Of a stretch of 64,000 nt of DNA, positions 26,730 through 35,700 are shown in pieces. The notes below the pieces were generated by a model. The model had not been told where the DNA came from, did no database searches, and saw only the letters and a program-made list of their open reading frames with translations. Both the position numbers and the translations under genes were made by a program. The DNA lies in NCBI GenBank assembly GCA_963726435.1, contig CAVSCJ010000006.1, forward strand, positions 558,001 to 622,000, given 5' to 3'. How positions within the stretch are numbered: the first letter of the stretch is position 1; each line of letters begins with the position of its first letter. This DNA is from PALSA-660 sp963726435 (GTDB taxonomy: Bacteria > Actinomycetota > Coriobacteriia > Anaerosomatales > PALSA-660).

Positions 26730-27094
26730 CGCACGCCTCCCCACTTCGCCTCGACGGTGTCCCAGCCCGTACCGCCCGCGAGACGGGCGGCCGCGTCGGG
26801 AGCGGAGCAGCCCCACTCGCCTGCGCGCAGTGCAGCACGACGTTGCCGGCACCGTGACCGAGCAGACCGCGCTTCTCGCACTCGGCGACGACCGCGGCGC
26901 AGGTGCGCGAGTCCACTCCCATGCGCATGAGCACGCTGCGCTCGATCGAGGGCGACGTGTGGGTCGCCGCAAGTTCGACGAGCGGGTCGACGACCTGCTT
27001 GCGCCAGCTCCCAGAACCGGGCCTCGAGCTGCTCGTCAGTCAGCGCGCCGAGATGCGCCCGCACCTGCGGCGAACGTGTCCGGTCGCGAGCCAC
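26726..27094 (-). CDS. oraS: D-ornithine 4,5-aminomutase, small subunit OraS (two cancelling frameshifts)
   Basis: About 122 residues, the usual length for OraS. It starts with GTG (residues DRTRSPQVRAHLGALTDEQL), then after a frame change near 27010 reads VDPLVELAATHTSPSIERSV and RMGVDSRTCAAVV. It returns to the first frame near 26815 to finish with TGWDTVEAKWGGVR. The two indels cancel, so the full span is in frame. OraS is the partner that stabilises the OraE aminomutase; it has no catalytic residues of its own. The start lies 1 base after the ortB stop and the end overlaps oraE, so subunit production is coupled. Confidence 0.75.
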   Translation of the reverse strand: MARDRTRSPQVRAHLGALTDEQLEARFWELAQAGRRPARRTCGDPHVALDRAQRAHAHGSGLAHLRRGRRRVREARSARSRCRQRRAALRAGEWGCSAPDAAARLAGGTGWDTVEAKWGGVR

Positions 27095-27095
27095 G

Positions 27096-28520
27096 TCAGG
27101 CCTCCTTCAGGGAGGCGACGATCTCCTCGACCGCCTCGGGTGTGCTGTTCGTGTCGGCTGCCAGGAACGCGACATCCTCTCCCGTGGGCACGTAGCCCTC
27201 GCCCGCGTGCGCGAGCGCGTTGCGCACGTAGCTGCGGCGCAGCTTGCCCAGGTCGAGGTCCTTCGCGCGGATCTGCTCGGGCCTCTCGGGGATGACGATG
27301 CTCTTGCCCGGCACGCTCTCGGCCGGGTCGCCCGCGCGCACCTCCACGCCTGTCTCGCGCGCGAAGTTCAGCTGCGCCCAGTGGTGCTTGCCCGCGCCGG
27401 TGTACTCGGTCTCCTGCACGACCACGGTCGCGTCGCGCGGCAGGTCGCGTGCGAGCGAGATGGCCGCGGCCATGGCGGTGTTGCCGGACGGGCCCGCGCT
27501 CCAGCCCCTCGAGCTTGGCCATCGCCTCGGTGACGTAGAAGACCTCGCCCTGACTGACCGTGAGGTAGCGGTCCATGTAGCGCAGGGCGCGCGCCGCGTT
27601 GCGCGGAACGTCGGCACGGTCGGGCCAGGTCGCGAACGGGACGCCGAAGCCGGTGTGGCCGGTGGTGAAGCTCTTCCGGTTGAAGTCGGTGTCGCTGGCC
27701 ATGTGAAGGCCGCTCAGGTCCACGCTCACGCTCACGACCTGCGTACCGGTGGCCCCCGCGAGCTTCAGCCCCCGCGCGGTGCCCGTCGTGTTCCCGCCAC
27801 CCGCGTGCGTGATCACCACGTGGGTGGGCGGCGCGCCGGTGACCGCGGTCATCTCCCGCGCGATCTCCCAGCCGAGCGTCTCGATGCCCGAGATCCCGAA
27901 CGCTGAGAATAGAGCGAGGCCGCGAGGTAGCCGGTCTCCTCCAGCAGCTCCAGCATGTGCGAGAAGAGCTCCGGCCCCACCGTCAGCTGCACGACCTCCG
28001 CGCCGAACGCCTCGCAGAGGCGCGACTTCTCGATGATCTCGGGCTGGCCGACGTGCCGCGAGTCGAACGCCTCCTGCACGATGATGCACGCCAGGGACGC
28101 CCGCGCCGCCTGGCTGGAGACCGCGGCGCCGTAGTTGCCCGAGGTGGCGGCGATGACTCCCGCGTAGCCCTTCGCCTTCGCCACGTGGATGCTCATGCTC
28201 GCGCGGCGGTCCTTGAACGAGCCGGCCATGTTCGCGGCCTCGTCCTTCACGAACAGGCGCGCGCCGAGCCCGGGCTCGGCGTAGGAGCGCACCACGTCGG
28301 TGAGGTTGCGCAGCTCGAGCAGGGGCGTCTGTCCGACGCCTCCCGCGCGCTGGATGGCGATGATGTCCTCGAGCGAGAAGCCGTGCGCGGCCATCATCGC
28401 CTCGTAGTCGAAGGCGATGGGGCTGCGCTCGAACTGCGCGTAGTCCATCCCGAGCGCCCGCTTCATGATCTCGCCCTTGCGCGCCAGGATCGCTTCGGTG
28501 CGACCGGCCACCTCACTCAC
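27096..28520 (-). CDS. ortB: 2-amino-4-ketopentanoate thiolase, beta subunit OrtB (frameshifted)
   Basis: About 474 residues across frames, a fold-type II PLP enzyme related to threonine synthase. The PLP lysine lies in NMAGSFKDRRASMS, the phosphate-binding region in SGNYGAAVS, and a later Gly-rich loop in THAGGGNTTGT. The end reads GYVPTGEDVAFLAADT. With OrtA it cleaves 2-amino-4-oxopentanoate with CoA to alanine and acetyl-CoA, the energy-yielding step of ornithine breakdown. Frame changes lie near 27905 and 27495, and the total length remains divisible by three. The GTG start at 28520 overlaps the ortA stop (GTGA). Confidence 0.83.
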
Positions 28521-28837
28521 CGGCCTTGCGGTACGCCGGCGACGCGGGCGCGCAGGTCGCGGCCCACGGAGGTGAGCTCGGGCGCGGGCTTCCCGAACGT
28601 GTGGGAGTAGCCGGGGTCCACGTCGACGAGGGTCCCGGTGACCTGCCGACCGGTCATCGTCTCGACCGTCAGCTCGTCGCCGATCGCGGCGGCAGCGAGC
28701 GCGAAGCCCTTGACCCACATCCGGAGGGGCTGGGAGGCGGTGTCCTCGGGGAGGTTCGCCGCGCGATCGGCCGGCTCGAGCAGCACGCCACCGACCTCGA
28801 CCCAGTCTCCCGGCGCGCACCTGTCCTTTTCCATCAT
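28517..28837 (-). CDS. ortA: 2-amino-4-ketopentanoate thiolase, alpha subunit OrtA
   Basis: This intact small protein of 106 residues includes RCAPGDWVEVGGVLL, ANLPEDTASQPLRMWVKGF and VDVDPGYSHTFGKP, which are features of OrtA. It forms the thiolase with OrtB and may shape the CoA site; the family has no known catalytic residue. It starts with ATG-ATG at 28837, 15 bases after the ord stop, and its stop overlaps the ortB start. Unlike ord and ortB on either side, no indel was found. Confidence 0.85.
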   Translation of the reverse strand: MMEKDRCAPGDWVEVGGVLLEPADRAANLPEDTASQPLRMWVKGFALAAAAIGDELTVETMTGRQVTGTLVDVDPGYSHTFGKPAPELTSVGRDLRARVAGVPQGR

Positions 28838-28852
28838 GTGGATATCATTCCC

Positions 28853-29869
28853 CTATACCGTCGGTGCCCAGAAGCGCGGCAGCGGCATGTCGACGACCGT
28901 GCGGATGCCCGGAGCGGCGCCGACGATCAGCGGGATGTAGTTGCCCGTGGAGGCGTAGGTGCCCTTGCCGCCGGGGATCTCGGGCGAGTTGACCACCTGG
29001 ACGTTCGGGTCGCCGACGATCTTGATGTAGTCGCCCGTGTCTCGATGCCCTCCATCTCGGGGTGGATCTGCTGCGGGTGGACGAGCTCGATCTTGAGCTC
29101 GCCCTTGCTGTAGCCGCGCCCCACGTGGCGGCAGCCGCAGACGTCGCCCGCGGCGACGTGCACGTGCGGGGTCGAGCGCTCGACCGTCGTGACGATCGGC
29201 TCGCGCGTCTCGACGATCTCGTCGATGCTCCATCCCATCGCGTTGGCGATGAGGCCGATCGACTCCTGGAAGCCGATGTGGCCGACGATCGTGCCGTTGG
29301 CGACGCCGGCCTCGAACTGCTCGACCGTCGTGCCGACGCCCTGGCTGGCCATGACCGTCGGGCCGAACGGCGAGAGGTCGTTGACCCTGCTGGCCTCGAT
29401 GCGGTCCACGCGCAGGCACGACCGAGCTCAGCATGATGGGCAGAGCGTCGAGCACGAATCCGGGGTTCACGCCGGTGCCGAGGATGGAGACGCCGTGCTC
29501 CTTGGCCAGAGCGTCGAAGCGCTCGGCCCACAGGCCGGATCGCTCGCCCACGGATAGGAGAGGCGCTCGGCTATGCAGAGCACGTTGCAGCCGGCCTTGA
29601 CCGACGGCTCGACCTGGCTGGTGATCTCGTCGAGGTTGCTCTGGGTGCAGATGCACACGACGTCGGGTCGCGAGCGCGAGGACGGCGGAGTGGTCGGTGG
29701 TCATCACGACCGGGCAGTCGCGTCCGAGCAGCTCGCCGACGGTCTTGCCCTCCTTGGCGGGGTTGGTGACTATCGCTCCGACGAGCTCGATGTCGTTCGG
29801 GCGGTCCAGGATGAATCCCAGAAGCCCCTGGCCCATCATGCCCGTACCCCAAACGGCGACCTTGATCAT
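28853..29869 (-). CDS. ord: 2,4-diaminopentanoate dehydrogenase (frameshifted)
   Basis: About 338 residues across frames. The N-terminal Rossmann motif is VAVWGTGMMGQGLLGF, followed by VGAIVTNPAKEGKTVGELLG. Later segments are TGVNPGFVLDALPI, SPFGPTVMASQGVGTTVEQF and CGCRHVGRGY. This is the dihydrodipicolinate-reductase-like fold of Ord, which oxidatively deaminates 2,4-diaminopentanoate to 2-amino-4-oxopentanoate with NAD(P)+. ATG at 29869 has GAGGAGG upstream and is the first gene of the operon. At least four indels (near 29665, 29545, 29415 and 29040) break the frame, but the span is divisible by three and the C-terminus MPLPRFWAPTV is intact. Confidence 0.85.
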   Translation of the reverse strand: MIKVAVWGTGMMGQGLLGFILDRPNDIELVGAIVTNPAKEGKTVGELLGRDCPVVMTTDHSAVLALATRRRVHLHPEQPRRDHQPGRAVGQGRLQRALHSRAPLLSVGERSGLWAERFDALAKEHGVSILGTGVNPGFVLDALPIMLSSVVPARGPHRGQQGQRPLAVRPDGHGQPGRRHDGRAVRGRRRQRHDRRPHRLPGVDRPHRQRDGMEHRRDRRDARADRHDGRALDPARARRRGRRLRLPPRGARLQQGRAQDRARPPAADPPRDGGHRDTGDYIKIVGDPNVQVVNSPEIPGGKGTYASTGNYIPLIVGAAPGIRTVVDMPLPRFWAPTV

Positions 29870-29998
29870 GCGGGAACCTCCTCGGCGCAATACAGAATCA
29901 CGCGGTTCCTATGCACAATACCGCCTTCGGCGCCTCCGCGACAGACATCGGCGGGCGGGCGTGCGGCCGACACGCACGTGCATCGGTACACTCGCCAT

Positions 29999-31333
29999 AT
30001 GGACGCACCGACGCCCCGCACACCCGCGACGACCACGTACGCGACTGCCTCTCCGGCGCAGCGGCGCGTCATCGTCGCCTTCATCGGGTCGACGATCCTG
30101 GGCACGCTGGCTGCCTCGCTCATCTGGGGCGTTTCCACACTCTACCAGCTGGCTTCGGGCCTCAACATCTTCCAGGTCATGCTGCAGGGGACCGCGTTCA
30201 CCGTAGCGCAGGTCGTCTTCGAGGTACCCACCGGGGTGCTCGCCGACACGGTGGGCCGCAAGGCGTCGTATCTGGTGAGCATCGTCATCCTCATCATCTC
30301 CACCCTCCTCTTCCTTGCGGCCGGGCGCTACGGCTGGGGTCTTCCCGGCTTCGCGTCTGCCGCCGCCCTCCTGGCGGTCGGTTGGACGTTCCAGACCGGC
30401 ACGATCGACGCGTGGCTGGTCGATGCGCTCGACCACACGGGCTGGACGGGACCGAAGGAGAGAGTGTTCGCGTGGAGCGGCATCGCGACGGAGGGCTCGA
30501 TGCTCGTAGGAACCGTCCTCGGCGGCTTCCTGGGGCAGGCCGACCTCGCGCTGCCGTTCGTGGTGCGCGCGGCGCTGCTCGCGATCTGCTTCGTCTTCGT
30601 CGCGGTCACGGTGCGCGACCTGGGGTTCGTGCGGCGCCCGCTGGCGCCCCACCGCATCGGGCATGAGATGTCTCGGATCCTGCGCGACGGGGTGCGTCAC
30701 GGGTGGCGCCACCGCGTGGTGCGACCGCTGCTCTTCGATTCGCTGATCGCTGGCGGCTTCTGGATGTTCGGCTTCTACTCGCTGCAGCCGTTGCTGCTCG
30801 ACCTGCTCGGACGGCAGCTGGTTTGGGTCGCGGCGGTCGGCACCGCCGTGGGCTCGCTGGCCGGGATCGTCGGGAATGCCTCGGCCGGCCGAGTCATGCG
30901 GGGGCCGACCGGGCGGAGGCGGCCGGGCCTCGTTCTCGCGTGCATGACGGCTCTGTCCGCTGTCGCCGTCCTCGCCATAGGGATCGCCGGAATGGCCACC
31001 CGCGTTGCGGACCGCGGCGTCCTTCCCGTCGTGGTCGTCGTGTCGCTGTGGATCGGGATAAGCCTCGCCAACGGCGTGATAGGCCCGGTGCGGCGGACAC
31101 TCCTCAACGAGCACGTCCCCTCGAGCCACCGGGCGACGGTGCTCTCCGTCGACGCGCTGTTCGCGGATATCGGTGGGAGCGGAGGCCAGCCGGCGCTCGG
31201 GTGGATATCGCGCGTCTACTCGATACCGGCCGCCTGGGCCGCGGGCGCCATCCTGCTCTTCGTCGGGACTCAGCCGTACCTGGCGGCGGACCGGGCCAGC
31301 GAGGAGATGAGGCGCGAGAGGGACGCGGCGTAG
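29999..31333 (+). CDS. Major facilitator superfamily transporter
   Basis: The 444 residues have about twelve membrane helices. The loop between helices 2 and 3 carries the MFS signature VPTGVLADTVGRKASY (compare GxLaDrxGrk). The family includes exporters of drugs and small metabolites driven by proton exchange; the substrate is not predictable. ATG at 29999 gives the N-terminus MDAPTPRTPATT. It is divergent from ord, with 129 bases between the two starts. Co-regulation with ornithine breakdown is possible but unsupported. The frame is intact. Confidence 0.85.
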   Translation: MDAPTPRTPATTTYATASPAQRRVIVAFIGSTILGTLAASLIWGVSTLYQLASGLNIFQVMLQGTAFTVAQVVFEVPTGVLADTVGRKASYLVSIVILIISTLLFLAAGRYGWGLPGFASAAALLAVGWTFQTGTIDAWLVDALDHTGWTGPKERVFAWSGIATEGSMLVGTVLGGFLGQADLALPFVVRAALLAICFVFVAVTVRDLGFVRRPLAPHRIGHEMSRILRDGVRHGWRHRVVRPLLFDSLIAGGFWMFGFYSLQPLLLDLLGRQLVWVAAVGTAVGSLAGIVGNASAGRVMRGPTGRRRPGLVLACMTALSAVAVLAIGIAGMATRVADRGVLPVVVVVSLWIGISLANGVIGPVRRTLLNEHVPSSHRATVLSVDALFADIGGSGGQPALGWISRVYSIPAAWAAGAILLFVGTQPYLAADRASEEMRRERDAA

Positions 31334-31444
31334 CGCGCCTCATCTCCCGGGACGGGTTACGGCCCGAGACGGCACGGGAAAGACCTGACGGGGTCGTGGG
31401 CGGCCGGCCTCTGGAACGCTCGCGGCCACTCAAGGGGGGCGACG

Positions 31445-32713
31445 GTGCTGAGGGACCTTCCTCCGGGCGTGAGACCGAGAGCCCTGTTCCTGGGCCTCGT
31501 CGTGCTGCTGCACGCGACCGTTTGGACCATCTCCCTGACACTCTGGCCTCCCACCGTTCCAACCCAGCAGGCCGTTGCGGAGACCCTGTCTTCGCTAGCC
31601 CTGGTCTCGCTGTCGGTGAACCTGATGCTCTCCACGCGCGCCGGCTTCGTCGAGAGGTTCCTCACGGGATTGGACAAGCTCTTCGTCACGCACAGGACCA
31701 TCGGGATCACCATCGCCTTCCTCGTGACCGCCCATTTCCTCATCGTTCCGAAGTCGATCGGCTACGTGCCGAGCAAGCCGGTGGGATACACCACCCTCCC
31801 GGTCCTGCTGCTCGCGATCTTCCTCGCGTCGGCCCCTCGTTTCCCGTGGCGGCGCCTCGTTCCGCTCAGGTACCAGGACTGGAAGACGACTCACCGCTTC
31901 ATGGGCGTCATCGTAGCCATGGCCGCCACTCATTCGCTGCTGGCACACACCTACGTCAAGACCTCGCCCCTGCTCGCCCCGTACGTGTACGGCATGGTCA
32001 CGCTCGGCCTGACCGCGTATCTCTACCGGGAGTTCCTCTTCCGCCACCTGGGCCCGTTCCACGCCTACGAGATCGGGCGATCCCGGCGTCTCGGCGACGT
32101 CACCGAGATCGTGCTGGCGTCGAGCGCAGACCCGCTGGACAGGACCGCGGGCCAGTTCGCCTTCGCGTCCTTCGAGTGCGGACCGACCAGAGAGCAGCAT
32201 CCGTTCACGATGAGCAGCGGCCCGGGCGACGAGATCCGCTTTTCGGTCAAGGCGTCCGGCGACTTCACGGCGGCGCTGGACGCGGCGAAGCTGCCCGGCT
32301 CCGCGGCCCGGATCGAGGGACCGTACGGGGCCTTCGTCAGAAGCCGGGGAGGGGCGAGCCAGTTGTGGCTGGCGGGCGGGATCGGGATCACGCCCTTCCT
32401 GTCGATGGCCCGCGACCTCGACCCGGATACCCGAGTGCTCCTGGTCTGGAGCGTCCACGATGCGGCCGAGGCCATCTACAGGGAGGAACTCGAGGCCGAT
32501 GTCCGCACGAGGCCGAACCTCCGGCTCGTCGTGCACCCGACTACGGAGAGGGGACACCTGAAGGTTGCCGATCTGGAGTTCGACGCAGCACCGGCCGAGT
32601 GCTCGGTCTTCTTGTGCGGGCCTCTGCCGATGCGTCTCGAGATGCTGCGTCAGCTGCGATCGGCGGGATTCCGCCGCAGCGAGATCTACTTCGAGGAGTT
32701 CAGGCTCAGGTAG
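31445..32713 (+). CDS. Ferric-reductase-like membrane flavoprotein oxidoreductase
   Basis: The 422 residues combine a six-helix ferric-reductase-like transmembrane domain (about 12-205) with a cytosolic FAD- and NAD(P)H-binding part (about 210-422). Helix His residues include LFVTHRTIG, VTAHFL, THRFMG and AATHSLLAH, candidates for two b-haems. The flavin site is EQHPFTMSS and the nicotinamide site is LAGGIGITPFLSM, with CGPLPMR near the end. It should move electrons from NAD(P)H through FAD and haem to an external acceptor such as ferric iron or oxygen. GTG at 31445 follows AGGGGGG. Neighbours do not narrow the acceptor. Confidence 0.82.
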   Translation: MLRDLPPGVRPRALFLGLVVLLHATVWTISLTLWPPTVPTQQAVAETLSSLALVSLSVNLMLSTRAGFVERFLTGLDKLFVTHRTIGITIAFLVTAHFLIVPKSIGYVPSKPVGYTTLPVLLLAIFLASAPRFPWRRLVPLRYQDWKTTHRFMGVIVAMAATHSLLAHTYVKTSPLLAPYVYGMVTLGLTAYLYREFLFRHLGPFHAYEIGRSRRLGDVTEIVLASSADPLDRTAGQFAFASFECGPTREQHPFTMSSGPGDEIRFSVKASGDFTAALDAAKLPGSAARIEGPYGAFVRSRGGASQLWLAGGIGITPFLSMARDLDPDTRVLLVWSVHDAAEAIYREELEADVRTRPNLRLVVHPTTERGHLKVADLEFDAAPAECSVFLCGPLPMRLEMLRQLRSAGFRRSEIYFEEFRLR

Positions 32714-32746
32714 ACGGCTGCCCTCGCGCCGCGGTCACCGGACGGG

Positions 32747-35700
32747 CTAACCGCCCAGCAGGGTGACGATCACCTCGTGGGCGCCCTCTCCGCCGAGCGG
32801 CACCATGTTGCCGTCCACCGCGACTCCGTCCACTGTGACGCGGTCGACGCCGCGATTCACTCCGCGAGGGTTCAGCACCCTGACGTGCCACGTGCCGCCG
32901 CTCCTGCGCAGCGTCATCTCGTACTCCGCCCACGCCTTAGGGATGCAGGGATCCACTGTCAGCGTCTCGAGGCCGTCGCGGCTCTCCACGCGCATCCCCA
33001 GCATGTCGTGGAGCGCCACGCAGTACAGCCAGGCGGCAGCTCCCGTGTACCAGGTCCAGCCGCCGCGCCCTATGTGCGGAGCCACAGCGTACACGTCCGC
33101 AGCGGCCACATAGGGTTCGACCCGGTAGCGGGCGACCGCGTCCGGGTCCAGGGCGTGCGAGACCGGGTTGACCATGCTCAGAAGGTCGAATGCCTCATCG
33201 CCGTCGCCCTGCATGAGGTACGCGAGGATCACCCAGGCGGCCGCGTGCGTGTACTGGCCGCCGTTCTCCCGCACGCCGGGAACGTAGCCCTTGATGTAGC
33301 CGGGATCCTTCGGCGTCGCGTCGAAGGGCGGCTCCAGCAGCGCGATCAGGCCGTCCTCGCGGCGCACGAGCTTCTCTTGGACCGCCTGCAGCGCCTCCCG
33401 GGCTCGGCCGGGCTCCCCAAGCCCCGAGATCGTCGCCCAGGCCTGCGCTATGGCGTCTATGCGGCACTCGGCGGAATCGTGAGTGCCCAGCGGCGTGCCG
33501 TCGTCGAAGAATGCGCGACGGTACCACTCGCCGTCCCACCCGTCCTCCTCGGCGGACTTCGCGAGCGCGGCGGCGTGGGCCCGGTAGCGCTCGGCCCTGT
33601 CCTTCTCGCCTCGACCGAGCGCGATCGGGGCGAACTGCTGCAGCACGTACCCTGTGAACCACGCGAGCCACACGCTCTCGCCGCGCCCCTCGTGCCCGAC
33701 GCGGTTCATCCCGTCGTTCCAGTCCCCCCGCCCATCAGAGGCAGCCCGTGCTCGCCGTTGTGCAATGAGACCTCGATCGCGCGCACGCAGTGCTCATACA
33801 CGTCGGCGACCTGCTCGGAGACGGCGGGCTGGACGTATGCGTCCTCCTGGTCCCCCGCCAGCATCTGGCCCGCCAGGAAGGGCGTCTTCTCGTCGAGCAC
33901 GCTCCCGTCGCCGGTCTGTCGCAGGTACTCGGCGACCACGTAGGGCAGCCACAGGCGGTCGTCGGTGATGTGCGTGCGCACGCCGCGTCCCGAGTACGGC
34001 TGCCACCAGTGCAGCACGTCGCCCTCCGGGAACTGGCGGCGCGCTGCTTCCACGATCTGGGCGCGAGCCATCTTCGGCCTCGCCACCAGCAGCGCGAGCA
34101 CGTCCTGCAGCTGGTCGCGGAAGCCGAAGGCCCCGCCACTCTGGTAGGCCCCCGTCCTGCCCAGGATCCGGCACGAGGTGGTCTGGTACAGCAGCCACCG
34201 GTTGAGCATGAGATCCAGGCGCGGATCGGGGGTGGACACCTGCACGGTCGAAAGGAGATCCTCCCAGCCTTCCCTCACGGCCTTGAGGGCCGTCTCAACC
34301 GCTCCCCGCTTGCGGTACGCGGCGACCAGGGCCCTCACGCGCTCGACGGAATCCGCCTGGCCCAGCAGGAACACCGCCTCGGTCTCTGCGTGGCCTTCGA
34401 GTTCCACCTCGATCATCAGCGCGCCGCAATTGTCGTGGAACCGCCCGGATGCGCCGCCCAGGGAGCGTCTGTGCATGGCGGCCGGATCCGCTGCCCGCCC
34501 GTTGCGCCCGACGAACTCCGTGCGGCTGGCCGTCCACGAGTGCAGCGGGCGGTCACACGCGAGGAAGGACGGGCGGCCCGGGAAGTCCGCGTTGAACCAG
34601 TTGTGGGCCGTTAGCGTCTCCGTCTCGGAGTCGAAGCGGGTCACCACGCGCTGCTGCGCCGCGGAACGCGACGAGCCGAGCGCCCACTCGACGAAGTGCG
34701 TGACGGAGAGATGGCGCGTGCGGTCGGTAGTGTTGCCCAGCTTCACGCGCACGACCCTGACCGGGTCGTCCGCGGCGGCGAACCACTCCAGCTTGCTCTC
34801 GATGCCGTGAGAGGCGTGGCGGAAGGTGGTGCAGCCCGGCGAGTGCGTGACCGAGTACGTGCCCGGAGCGCGAGCCGGCAGCGGGGTCGGGCTCCAGAAC
34901 TCGCCCGTCTCCTCGTCCCGCAGGTAGAAGGTCTCGCCCGAGCCGTCGCTGACCGAGTCGTTGTTCCAGGTCGTGATGCGGTTCTCGTGACTGTTCAGCG
35001 CCCAGGTGCACCCGACGCCCGCCTCGGACACGAGGCAGCCGAACTCCGGGCCGGCCATCACGTTGATCCAAGGCGCAGGCGTGTTCGCCCCGTCGGTGAG
35101 GACGATGACGTAGTCGCCGCTGTCGGGGTCGAAACCGCCTGTCCCGTTGTCGAACAGAAGGTGCGGGCGCGCGGGCGTCCTCAGCATGTCGAGGACGGGC
35201 TCGTGTAGCGGCACGAGCGCCTTGGGAGGCGTGGGACGGCGACCCCTGCGGTCGAGCTGAAGCTCGATCGTGCCGCCGTCGCCTTCCAGGACCGCACGCG
35301 CCGCTGAGACCAGCAGGTTGAGCACGTCGGGGTGCATCTGGTCGGCTCGCCTGAGGAAGATGCCCCCCGGCTTGTCGAGCAACTGCAGAGCGTGGCCGGT
35401 CCGCATGAGCATGCGCAGACGCTCGTCGAACTCGTCGGCGTAGCCGCTCGGCTTCGTGTTGAGCACGACCAGGTCGACCAGCAGGCCCTTGTGACGCCAG
35501 TACTGATGGGCGAGCAGCACGCGGCGCACGAGCGGCGTGTGCTCCACCTCCTCTACGCGCACGAGCAGTATCGGATAGTCGCCCGACACCCCGAGAGACC
35601 ACAGGCCGTTGACGGGCAGCTCGTTCTCGCGGGGAGTCTGGACCTTGAGCGGCGAGTAGGGGTCGGTCAGCAGCAGTCGTGACGCCAGCCGCTCGAGCGC

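Noticed and set aside
29870..29998. A cobalamin riboswitch before the B12-dependent ornithine operon
   Set aside because: The 129-base gap is too short, and no B12-box-like conserved core is present on the minus strand.
33706..33709. ATGA overlap read as translational coupling of two genes
   Set aside because: The GDWNDGMN motif spans the junction in two frames, so this is one gene with an indel.
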